From Caballeronia telluris (lineage in GTDB: Bacteria; Pseudomonadota; Gammaproteobacteria; Burkholderiales; Burkholderiaceae), in assembly GCF_001544495.1 (NCBI RefSeq), contig NZ_FCNZ02000001.1:496001-560000 (forward strand): a stretch of 64,000 bases of DNA, read 5' to 3'. A program made the position numbers and the translations under genes. The notes under the pieces were generated by a model. It worked only from the letters and a program-made list of their open reading frames with translations. It did no database searches and was not told the origin of the DNA. This document shows positions 54,064 through 62,273 of this stretch, one piece after another (the first letter of the stretch is position 1; each line of letters starts with the position of its first letter).

Positions 54064-54725
54064 CAAGCAGCCCGTGCGACCGGGCCTTGTGTGCGCGGCG
54101 TAAAGAGCGCCGCATTGTCGAGCACCGATGATTCGTCCGGCACTTCATTCTGGCTCACCACCTCCAGAGCGGCTTCTTCGGTCGCCTGACGGGCGGCCGC
54201 CGCTTTCTTGGTCTTCCCCGCGCGTGACGGCGGCTGGCAGGCCCCGCACACCACGTTATTCTGCAAATCATGTTTGTGCGCAACGAACTTGCCGGTGCAG
54301 CGGCAGCAGCGCGTGAGCTGCAGCATGTCGGCGTCGAAGAAGCGCACGAGAGTCCAGGCCCGCGTCAAATCCAGTACAGCCTCGGCGCCGCTATGGTTGC
54401 AGTGCTCGAGATACAGCCGGTAACCCTTGGTCAATGCGTCGAGGTGCGAGCAGCCCGCTTCGTTCTTCAAGAACACGTAGGTGTTGTAGAACAGCGATGC
54501 GTGGATATTCGCGAGCCACGTCATGTACCAGTCTGCCGAGAAGGGCAGCATGCCCTTCGGCGGCGATACGCCCTTCACTTCGCGATAAAGACGGATCATG
54601 CGGTCGCGCGAGAGCGTCAATTCGCTTTCCAGAACCTGCATCCGCGCGCCGAGTTCGATCAGTGCGATAGCGCGGAACACTTCCTGTGCGTCTTCGGTCA
54701 GGCTTTTCTTCAGCATCGTGGTCAT
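54063..54725 (-). CDS. flhC: Flagellar master regulator subunit FlhC
   Basis: 220 residues. FlhC features: EVFRAIALIELGARMQVLE, GVSPPKGMLPFSADWYMTW, and the zinc site with paired cysteines CCRCTGKFVAHKHDL...VVCGACQ. A C-terminal tail of about 40 Ala/Gln/Glu-rich residues extends beyond the E. coli length (192). FlhC with FlhD forms the FlhD4C2 activator of class II flagellar genes. ATG 54725 follows the flhD stop after 13 bases. The longer frame upstream overlaps flhD and is not real. Confidence 0.95.
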   Translation of the reverse strand: MTTMLKKSLTEDAQEVFRAIALIELGARMQVLESELTLSRDRMIRLYREVKGVSPPKGMLPFSADWYMTWLANIHASLFYNTYVFLKNEAGCSHLDALTKGYRLYLEHCNHSGAEAVLDLTRAWTLVRFFDADMLQLTRCCRCTGKFVAHKHDLQNNVVCGACQPPSRAGKTKKAAAARQATEEAALEVVSQNEVPDESSVLDNAALFTPRTQGPVARAA

Positions 54726-54738
54726 GGCTGGTCCCGTC

Positions 54739-55056
54739 TCAAGCGAACTGTTCGGCCGGCTGGCCGGCGAGCAAGATGGCTGCGTGCGTCGACGCAATGT
54801 CCGCGTGCTTCGCGGGTTGCGTCAATGCCGACAGCATCGTGTGATCGTTGAAGCGGAAAAAGCACAAGAGCTGGTCCGATCCCGCGAGCTTCACGACTTG
54901 CGGCAGCGTGAGGCCGGCCAGCAGATCGGCGAGCTCGGCCGACAGGCCAAGCCGGAACATGCCGATGGCACGATCCTCGCGCAACATCCGCTGCGCGAGC
55001 ATGATGTACGACAGGTTGATTTCGCGAATCGATTCCAGCGTTTCACGACCGTTCAT
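54739..55056 (-). CDS. flhD: Flagellar master regulator subunit FlhD
   Basis: 105 residues, typical FlhD length. IREINLSYIMLAQRMLREDRAIGMFRLG covers the N-terminal helices, and LPQVVKLAGSDQLLCFFRFND the C-terminal DNA-binding helix-turn-helix-like part. It pairs with FlhC encoded immediately downstream. The 5' UTR contains a hairpin at 55126-55143, about 70 bases before the ATG. Confidence 0.95.
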   Translation of the reverse strand: MNGRETLESIREINLSYIMLAQRMLREDRAIGMFRLGLSAELADLLAGLTLPQVVKLAGSDQLLCFFRFNDHTMLSALTQPAKHADIASTHAAILLAGQPAEQFA

Positions 55057-55736
55057 AATTTTGCTACTTCCAGTAATTCCCCGAACCTGGCCGGCATTTT
55101 TTGCCGATATCTTTTTTTCTGCCTTGCCGGACTCTAGTCCGGCCGGCTACTTCAATTTTGATACAGCGTGTTACAACTTGTAACAACACTGTGAAACGGA
55201 TTGTAAGTACCGCCAGATGGGAAATCAAGCACATCTCAATAATAATTTGACAGAAAACAACACGTTGATTCGGTAAGTTTTTCAGTCGTTTAACACGGGT
55301 TTGTAACAGGAAAAAGTAACCGATCCCTTTTACTTTTTTTGCCCGTTCGTTATGTCATTACCGAGTGTCTGTAACAAGGTGCAAACTGGTAATTTCAAGA
55401 CAGAAACGACGCGATTGGCCGGCGCGTTGACAAAGTGAAAAAGAATTAGCGGGGCCGGAAGGCCGAATTACCAAAAGCGCCGCGCGGGGCCTAATTAAGC
55501 AAGTCAATCCGAGGCGGGACGATAAGACGAAGGTATTGGAGACGCGTTGCAATGAGGGCTTCCCGCCGGAAGGCAAAAGGTGGAACGCAGGCGCCGTCTG
55601 ACGCGCCGCGTCACGGGCTTTGGCCGGACGGACGTTCGATAGGCCCGGAATATGCGCGCAAATGGTATCTTCGACGACGGCCAGCGTAGTTCCGGCCGCT
55701 CCATTCCGAATACTCACAAGCAAAACAGGATTCGTA
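55057..55736. promoter_or_regulatory. 680-base AT-rich flhDC upstream region
   Basis: Divergent spacer between flhD and the CheB-CheR kinase gene, visibly less GC-rich than any neighbour. It holds a perfect palindrome GTTACAACTTGTAAC (55170-55184), three copies of TGTAACA (55179, 55302, 55370), and a hairpin GCCGGACT-CT-AGTCCGGC at 55126-55143 in the flhD leader. No gene is convincing here. Such long upstream regions are where enterobacterial flhDC collects CRP, OmpR and RcsB inputs; which proteins bind here is unknown. Confidence 0.7.
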
Positions 55737-58700
55737 GTGACCGATAACACTACAACGCCGGAGCCGCCCCTCGATCCATCCGAAACCGCTGACGCCGGCG
55801 ACACCGCGCTCACCCGAAGCGCGCTCGATTTCCCCGTCGTGGGGCTCGGCGCCTCGGCGGGCGGCTTGCAAGCCCTGATTCGCTTCTTCGAGAACGCGCC
55901 CGCCGACATGGGCATGGCGTTCGTCGCGGTATTGCATCTGTCGCCGAATCACGTCAGCACCGCCGACGAAGTGTTGCGCCGCGCGACGCGCATGCGCGTC
56001 GTCCAGGTCAGCGGGCCGGTCCGGATCGAGCCGAACCACGTCTACGTGATCGCACCGGCCAAGAGCCTGACGATGATCGACGGCCATCTGCGCGTGCGCG
56101 ACGCGGCGCCGTCGGGCGGGCGTCCGGTCACCATCGACACGTTTTTCCGCAGTCTCGCCGACGCGCACGGCCAGCACGCGATGAGCATCGTGCTTTCGGG
56201 CACCGGCAGCGACGGCGCCGTGGGCCTCGCGCGGGTGAAGGAAGTGGGCGGGATCACGTTCGCGCAGGAGCCCAACGACGCCGAATACGGCGAGATGCCG
56301 CAGAGCGCGATTGCGACGGGCCAGGTCGACCTGGTGCTGCCAGTCGTCGAGATGCCGCAGAAGCTGCTCGACCTCTGGGCCAATGCGAAGCGCATCAGCC
56401 TGCCCGCGCTCGAACCGCGCACGGCGAAGGCGGCGCCCGGCACGGACCCCGGCGCGCACGCCGAAGCAGCGTTGCAGGACATTCTCACGAGCCTGCGCGC
56501 GCGCACCGGCCACGACTTTCGCCACTACAAGCGCGCGACGATGCTGCGCCGGATCGAACGGCGGCTGCAGGTGAACGCGCTGCCCGATCTCGTCACGTAT
56601 CGCGATTTTTTGCACGGCAATCCGCGCGAAACGGGCGCGCTCCTCGCCGACATGCTGATCGGCGTGACCAATTTCTTCCGCGACCGCGAGGCGTTCGAGG
56701 CTTTCGCGCGCGACGTGCTGCCCGACATCTACGAGCGCAAGCGCGATCACGACCAGGTGCGCGTCTGGGTGGCGGGGTGCTCGTCGGGCGAAGAGGCGTA
56801 TACGCTCGCGATGCTCTTCACCGAGTACCAGAACGCGGCGCGCTCGCCGGCCGCGCTCCAGGTTTTCGCCACCGACATCGACGAGACCGCGGTCGCGAAG
56901 GCGCGCACCGGCGTCTATCCGGACTCGATCGTCACCGACGTCCCGCCGGACATCCTGCGCCAGTTCTTCGCGAAGAGCGCGAGCCGCTACGAAGTGCTGA
57001 AACCGGTGCGCGAAAAGATCCTGTTCGCGCTCCACAACGTGCTGCGCGATCCGCCGTTTTCGCGGCTCGACGTCGTGTCGTGCCGCAATCTGCTGATCTA
57101 TCTCGACCGCACGGTGCAGCGCCAGGTGCTGGAGATGTTCCACTTCGCGCTCTATCCGAACGGGTATCTGTTCCTCGGCAGCTCGGAATCGGCGGATTCG
57201 GTGGAGGACCTCTTCAGCGTCGTCGACAAGAAACACCGCATCTATCGCGCGAAGGCGGTCGCGCACCCGCGCCGGCCCTCGATGATGCCGCCCGCCAGGG
57301 CCGGCGAGCCGGCGCAGCCCGCCGTCGCCGATCCCGCGTCCGCGCTGATTCCCGCGCGCCGCAACTTCTCGTTCAGCGCGCTGCACCAGCGCGTGCTGGA
57401 GCAGTACGCGCCGCCCAGCATCATCGTGAACCGCGATTCGAAGATCGTGCACATGTCCGAGAACGTCGGACGCTTCTTGCGCTATGTGGGCGGCGAGCCG
57501 TCGAGCAACGTGATCGCGCTGGTGCTGCCGGAACTGCGGCTCGACCTGCGCACCGCGCTCTTCCAGGCGCTGCAGACGGGCAACAGCGTCGAGGCGCGGC
57601 GCGTGCGCCTCGTGCGCGACGAGCGCCCGTGCTACGTGACGATGACGGTACGTCCCTTCCACGACGCCGACGCCGACGCCGATTTCGTGCTCGTGCTGTT
57701 CGACGAAGTGCAGGAGGCCATGACCGACGGGCCCCCGACGACCGATCAAATCGGCGCCGATACCGTGCTGATGCAGCTCGAACGCGAGGTCCAGCGCAGC
57801 AAGGAGCAGTTGCAGCGCACGATCGAACAGTACGAGACGTCCACGGAAGAACTGAAGGCGTCGAACGAGGAATTACAGGCGATCAACGAGGAGCTGCGCT
57901 CGGCGACCGAGGAACTCGAAACCAGCAAGGAAGAACTGCAGTCGGTGAACGAGGAACTGGTCACCGTCAATAGCGAGCTGCAATCGAAGATCGAGGAAAC
58001 CGGCAAGGCCAACGACGATCTCCAGAACCTGATCGCGTCGAGCGACATCGCGACCATCTTCGTCGACCGCGCGATGCGCGTGAAACGCTATACGCCGAGC
58101 GCGACGGGCGTCTTCAACCTGATCGGCGCGGACGTGGGCCGCTCGCTCTTCGACATCACGCACCGGCTGCATTACCCCGAACTCGCGGAAGACGTCGCCG
58201 CGACCTTCCAGTCGCTGCGGCTGATCGAACGCCAGGTGGCGAGCCGCGACGAGCGCTGGTTCATCGCGCGGCTCCTGCCGTACCGCACGGGCGACGATCG
58301 CATCGACGGCGCGGTGCTGACGCTGATCGACATCACCGCGCGCCGGCGCGCCGAGGAAGAAGCGCGCGAAGGCGCGGAGCGGCTGCGGCTCGCGGCCCAG
58401 ACGACCAACGACTACGCGATCATCGTGCAGGACCCGGAAGGCGTGATCCAAAGCTGGAACGCGGGCGCCGAGCGCGTGTTCGGCTATACGGAGAGCGAGG
58501 CGGTCGGCCGCAACATCGAGATCATCTTCAGCGCCGAGGACCGCGCGCAGGGCGTGGCCGCGCGCGAGCGCGAGACGGCCGCCGCAGAAGGCCGCGCCGA
58601 CGACGAGCGCTGGCACGTCGCGAAAAGCGGACGCCAGGTGTTCTGCAGCGGCGTGGTGACGCCGTTGTCGGACCCGAAATTCACCGGCTTTGCGAAGATC

Positions 58701-59915
58701 GCGCGCGATCTGACGGACCGCAAGTCGGTCGAGGACCTGCGCCAGGTGCAGCTTTCGCAGGAGCGGCTCGTGCGCGAGCGCGCCGAAGCCGCGAATCGTC
58801 TGAAGGACGACTTCCTCGCCGTGCTCTCGCACGAACTGAAACATCCGCTCAATCTCATCAACGTGAAGGCGCAAATGCTGCCGCGCCTGCCGGAGTCGCG
58901 CGGCGCGCCGGCGATCGTCGAGGCTGCGGACGCGATCCAGCGCGCGGTGCTGAGTCAGGCGCAGATCATCGACGACCTGCTCGACCTGTCGCGCGTGCGC
59001 ACCGGCAAGCTCGCCCTGACGCTCGCGCTCACCGATCTGGCGCCGACACTGGCGTCGATCTGCGATGCGATGGAAGGCGACGCCGCCGCGCGCGGCGTCG
59101 CGCTGTCGCTGACGGCCGCCGCTCAACCGGCGCTCGCGAAAGTCGATCCGGTGCGCTTCGAACAGATCGTGTGGAACCTGCTCAGCAACGCGCTGAAGTT
59201 CACGCCCGCGGGCGGCAAGGTCACGATCGGCCTGACGCGCGACGGCGCGGACCTGTGCATCGAAGTGGCGGACACGGGCGAGGGCATCGAGCCGGAATTC
59301 CTGCCGCACATCTTTGACATGTTTTCGCAGGCGAACGAGGCGCGGCGCAAGTCGGGCGTCGGGCTCGGCATCGGACTCGCGCTCGTGAAGCAACTGGTCG
59401 AGATGCATGCGGGGCGCGTCGCGGTGCGCTCGGACGGCCACGGCAAGGGTACGTGCATCACGGTGTGGCTGCCGCCCGCAAGCGACGACGCCGCGCTGCC
59501 CGGCGCGCTGCCGGGCGAATCGAGCGTGCTCGCGGGATTGTCGCTGCTCGTCGTCGACGACGATGCCGAAACCGGCCACGCGCTCGGCTCGCTGCTGACG
59601 CTGGAAGGCGCGCGGGTGGCGACGGCCACGAACGGCGCCGAAGCGCTCGCCGCGCTCGGCCGCGAGCGCTACGACCTGCTCGTCTGCGACGTGGGCATGC
59701 CGGTGATGGACGGCTATCAGCTGATGCGCGAAGTCCGCTCGACCTCCGTGCTCGCGGGACTTCCGGCCGTCGCCGTGACCGGATACAGCGGCGTGGCGCA
59801 GGAACAGAAGACCTTCGACGCGGGGTTCGACGCGCATCTGACCAAGCCGGTTTCGCTCGCCGCGTTGATCGGCGCCGTGGAGCAGGTCATGCTGAAGCGG
59901 CCGGCGAGTGCCTGA
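55737..59915 (+). CDS. CheB-CheR-PAS hybrid histidine kinase with receiver domain
   Basis: 1392 residues. Order: CheB methylesterase (about 30-215; Ser40 in GLGASAGG, His in LHLSPNH, Asp in GTGSDGAVGL), then CheR methyltransferase (about 240-510; SAM motif VWVAGCSSGEEAYTLA, CRNLLIYLD). A PAS-like domain follows (about 560-670), then a Glu/Leu/Asn-rich coiled coil (about 680-760) and two PAS domains (about 770-1000). Then come HisKA with His1032 in SHELKHPLN, HATPase (LLSNALKFTPAGG, DTGEGI, GVGLGIGLALVK) and a receiver with Asp1318 in CDVGMPVMDG. GTG 55737 with CAGGA upstream is preferred to the in-frame start at 55620. Output targets are not encoded nearby except flhDC, which is divergent. 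Confidence 0.93.
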   Translation: MTDNTTTPEPPLDPSETADAGDTALTRSALDFPVVGLGASAGGLQALIRFFENAPADMGMAFVAVLHLSPNHVSTADEVLRRATRMRVVQVSGPVRIEPNHVYVIAPAKSLTMIDGHLRVRDAAPSGGRPVTIDTFFRSLADAHGQHAMSIVLSGTGSDGAVGLARVKEVGGITFAQEPNDAEYGEMPQSAIATGQVDLVLPVVEMPQKLLDLWANAKRISLPALEPRTAKAAPGTDPGAHAEAALQDILTSLRARTGHDFRHYKRATMLRRIERRLQVNALPDLVTYRDFLHGNPRETGALLADMLIGVTNFFRDREAFEAFARDVLPDIYERKRDHDQVRVWVAGCSSGEEAYTLAMLFTEYQNAARSPAALQVFATDIDETAVAKARTGVYPDSIVTDVPPDILRQFFAKSASRYEVLKPVREKILFALHNVLRDPPFSRLDVVSCRNLLIYLDRTVQRQVLEMFHFALYPNGYLFLGSSESADSVEDLFSVVDKKHRIYRAKAVAHPRRPSMMPPARAGEPAQPAVADPASALIPARRNFSFSALHQRVLEQYAPPSIIVNRDSKIVHMSENVGRFLRYVGGEPSSNVIALVLPELRLDLRTALFQALQTGNSVEARRVRLVRDERPCYVTMTVRPFHDADADADFVLVLFDEVQEAMTDGPPTTDQIGADTVLMQLEREVQRSKEQLQRTIEQYETSTEELKASNEELQAINEELRSATEELETSKEELQSVNEELVTVNSELQSKIEETGKANDDLQNLIASSDIATIFVDRAMRVKRYTPSATGVFNLIGADVGRSLFDITHRLHYPELAEDVAATFQSLRLIERQVASRDERWFIARLLPYRTGDDRIDGAVLTLIDITARRRAEEEAREGAERLRLAAQTTNDYAIIVQDPEGVIQSWNAGAERVFGYTESEAVGRNIEIIFSAEDRAQGVAARERETAAAEGRADDERWHVAKSGRQVFCSGVVTPLSDPKFTGFAKIARDLTDRKSVEDLRQVQLSQERLVRERAEAANRLKDDFLAVLSHELKHPLNLINVKAQMLPRLPESRGAPAIVEAADAIQRAVLSQAQIIDDLLDLSRVRTGKLALTLALTDLAPTLASICDAMEGDAAARGVALSLTAAAQPALAKVDPVRFEQIVWNLLSNALKFTPAGGKVTIGLTRDGADLCIEVADTGEGIEPEFLPHIFDMFSQANEARRKSGVGLGIGLALVKQLVEMHAGRVAVRSDGHGKGTCITVWLPPASDDAALPGALPGESSVLAGLSLLVVDDDAETGHALGSLLTLEGARVATATNGAEALAALGRERYDLLVCDVGMPVMDGYQLMREVRSTSVLAGLPAVAVTGYSGVAQEQKTFDAGFDAHLTKPVSLAALIGAVEQVMLKRPASA

Positions 59916-59929
59916 CGCGGGCTCGGCGC

Positions 59930-61201
59930 TCACTTGTGCAGCGCGTGCCGGAGTGTGGTCACGTCGCGCTGGGTGACGGGGCGCGCGTCGTTGCCCCACG
60001 ACGTGCGCGCGAACGTAATCACCTGTGCGATCTGCAAGTCGGTCAACTGGCCGGCGAACGACGGCATTTTTTCGCGCTTCGGCCCGCCTCGGGTTTCCGG
60101 GCTGTTTCCGCCTTCGACGAGCAGACGCACGAGCGACGTCGTTTCGGCGGAAAGCACGGCCGGATTGCCCGCGAGACGCGGATACTTGCGCGGCTCGCCG
60201 CCGCCGTCCGCCCGATGACATTTCGCGCAATAGGCGAGATAGATGCCCGCACCGGGCCGCGCCGGTTCGCCCGTGCGAAGCGCCTGCGCGCTGACTTTCG
60301 CCGCGAGCGAACGCGGCGCGTAGGCCCCGGCGCTTTCGCGCGCGGGCAGGCTCTTCAGATAGACGGCGATTGCGTTGAGATCGTCGTCGTTCAGATACTG
60401 CGTGCTGTCCTCGACCACCTGCACCATGCTGCCGAACGCGACTTGCCCGCCGCCGTGGCCGCTCTTCAGGAACGCCGCAATATCCGCCGCGCCGAGCCTT
60501 CCCAAGCCCGCGCCGGGGTCGCCCGTGAGGTTGGGCGCGAACCAGTGATCGTTCGTTCCGCCCGTGAGAAACCGCCGCGACGACTCCGTATAGCCGCGCT
60601 CCTCGAACGCCGGGCCGCGCGGCGTGTGGCACGCGCCGCAATGCCCGAGCGACTGCACGAGATACGCGCCGCGGTTCCATTGCGCGTCGCGGTCGGTGCG
60701 CGGCGCGTAGCGGCCCGACGGCGCGAACGCGAGATTCCACAGCGCGAGCGCCCAGCGCTGGTCGAACGGAAACGGCAGGCGCGTCGGCGGCGCGGCGACC
60801 GGCACGGGCGCGACGCCGTGCATGAAATACGCGTAGAGCGCGCGCATGTCGTCGTCGTCGATTTTCGAGAACGACGGGTAGGGCATCGCGGGGTAGAGAT
60901 GCTTGCCGTCCGGCGCCACGCCTTCGCGCAACGCCCGCGCGAAATCCTCGAAGCGGTACTTGCCGATGCCCGCGACGGGGTCCGGCGTGATGTTGCTCGT
61001 CATGATCGTGCCGAACGGCGAGCCCATGCCGAGCCCGCCCGCGAACGGCGCGCCGCCTTTGGGCGCGGTGTGGCAGCCAGCGCAGTCGGCGGCTTTCGCG
61101 AGATAGGCGCCGCGCGCGACGAGCGCCGCGTCCTCGGCGCCCGCGACGAGCGGCACAAGGAGCGTCACGGCGAGCAGCAGGTAAAGCACGGCGCGCTTCA
61201 T
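59930..61201 (-). CDS. Triheme membrane/periplasmic cytochrome c
   Basis: 423 residues with a signal peptide (to about residue 22). Three CxxCH heme sites: DCAGCH (about residue 43), HCGACH (about 190), and YCAKCH (about 325), each followed by a distal Met region. This is the layout of the cytochrome c subunit of membrane alcohol/aldehyde dehydrogenases. Here it sits at the end of the oxidase cluster, so it may be an electron donor to the oxidase. A dehydrogenase large subunit is not visible. ATG 61201 begins the signal peptide. Confidence 0.9.
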   Translation of the reverse strand: MKRAVLYLLLAVTLLVPLVAGAEDAALVARGAYLAKAADCAGCHTAPKGGAPFAGGLGMGSPFGTIMTSNITPDPVAGIGKYRFEDFARALREGVAPDGKHLYPAMPYPSFSKIDDDDMRALYAYFMHGVAPVPVAAPPTRLPFPFDQRWALALWNLAFAPSGRYAPRTDRDAQWNRGAYLVQSLGHCGACHTPRGPAFEERGYTESSRRFLTGGTNDHWFAPNLTGDPGAGLGRLGAADIAAFLKSGHGGGQVAFGSMVQVVEDSTQYLNDDDLNAIAVYLKSLPARESAGAYAPRSLAAKVSAQALRTGEPARPGAGIYLAYCAKCHRADGGGEPRKYPRLAGNPAVLSAETTSLVRLLVEGGNSPETRGGPKREKMPSFAGQLTDLQIAQVITFARTSWGNDARPVTQRDVTTLRHALHK

Positions 61202-61206
61202 CGCGA

Positions 61207-61653
61207 TCACCACGGCTTGCAAGGCGACACGATCAGCGCCGCCGCCGCCGTGGCCAGCACGCCGAGCACGAAGATCGAACTCGCGATCACGCCGACGAGC
61301 GCCAGAAAGCGCATCGGCCCCTGGATCGGCTGCGCGGTGCGTGCGCTCGCGAGCTTCGCCTCGCGTTGGGTGGCGCGCAGGTTACCCCACGCGGTGGCGA
61401 ATCCGCCGAACGCGACGGCGAGGCATACCGCGCTGACGCCGCCGATCAGCGGAGCGAGCGACGGCACGACGGGCCGCGCGAGCGGTGTCTGGAGCGGATA
61501 GCACGTCTGCGCGGCGAGCGCCTCGCACACGCAGATCTGCACGATCCACGCGAGCGGCGCGCCGAGCAGACCGTACAAGAGGCTCAGCCAGTGCGAAGAC
61601 GTGTGCCGGATCGCGAATCGGGAGCCGGGCGGCCGGGCGGATGGCGGATTCAC
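61207..61653 (-). CDS. Small membrane protein of the oxidase cluster
   Basis: 148 residues with three hydrophobic segments (about 22-48, 68-95 and 110-140) and Cys residues in the first and last. No family name is certain; by position it is the accessory subunit (subunit IV-like) of the oxidase. The start is GTG 61653, preceded by GAGGAG at proper spacing; the longer frame upstream overlaps the subunit III gene and is excluded. Confidence 0.72.
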   Translation of the reverse strand: MNPPSARPPGSRFAIRHTSSHWLSLLYGLLGAPLAWIVQICVCEALAAQTCYPLQTPLARPVVPSLAPLIGGVSAVCLAVAFGGFATAWGNLRATQREAKLASARTAQPIQGPMRFLALVGVIASSIFVLGVLATAAAALIVSPCKPW

Positions 61654-61664
61654 GAACGGTCTCC

Positions 61665-62273
61665 TCAAAGGACGAAGGGGCTCAGATACAGCGTCGAAAA
61701 AATGAACAGCCAGACGATGTCGACGAAATGCCAGTACATGCCGCCGATCGTGAGTGGCGCGTGGCGCGCTTCGTCGAAGTAGGCGAGCGCCGTCCAGACG
61801 AGAAGCAGCGTCAGCACCACGAGTCCGACGATCACGTGCGCCATGTGAAAGCCGGTGATCGTGAAGTAAAGCGACCCGTAGAGATGCGTCGACGGCCCGT
61901 AAGGATGGTCGCGCCACTCCTTCAATTGCACGCCGACGAACACGATGCCGAGCACGATCGCAACCAGCATCGCGCAGGCGGCGTGCTTCGGCCTGCCGCG
62001 CACGACGAAGCGCTCGCACAGCCACACGAAGCCGCTGCTCGACAGCAGCACGACCGTATTCCACGCGGCGGGTGCGATCTTCGGAAGGCCTTCGGGCGGC
62101 CAGTGCGTGCCGCTTTGCGAATAGAGGTACAGATACGAGAAGATCAGATAGCCGAACAGCGCGGCTTCGGTGCCGATCAGCGTCCACATGCCCCAGTAGC
62201 CGCCGGGCCGGCGTCCCACGCTGCCGACGGGCAACGCGCGCGAAGGATCGTATGCGCCGAGCGGTTCAGCCAT
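61665..62273 (-). CDS. Cytochrome c oxidase subunit III
   Basis: 202 residues, about five to seven TM segments. Key parts: GMWTLIGTEAALFGYLIFSYLYL, the Glu region near TM III, and the C-terminal FTITGFHMAHVIVGL and YWHFVDIVWLFIFSTLYL, both family signatures with conserved His. It surrounds subunit I and stabilises the D-channel. ATG 62273 has GGAGG upstream and overlaps the subunit I stop. Confidence 0.93.
   Translation of the reverse strand: MAEPLGAYDPSRALPVGSVGRRPGGYWGMWTLIGTEAALFGYLIFSYLYLYSQSGTHWPPEGLPKIAPAAWNTVVLLSSSGFVWLCERFVVRGRPKHAACAMLVAIVLGIVFVGVQLKEWRDHPYGPSTHLYGSLYFTITGFHMAHVIVGLVVLTLLLVWTALAYFDEARHAPLTIGGMYWHFVDIVWLFIFSTLYLSPFVL

Noticed and set aside
55611-57749. 712-codon minus-strand frame opposite the CheB-CheR part
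   Set aside because: Composition is typical of a shadow (Arg/His-rich) and the plus strand encodes clear domains.
57873-60740. 955-codon minus-strand frame opposite the kinase and the cytochrome gene
   Set aside because: Spans two genes on different strands and has no conserved features; shadow frame.
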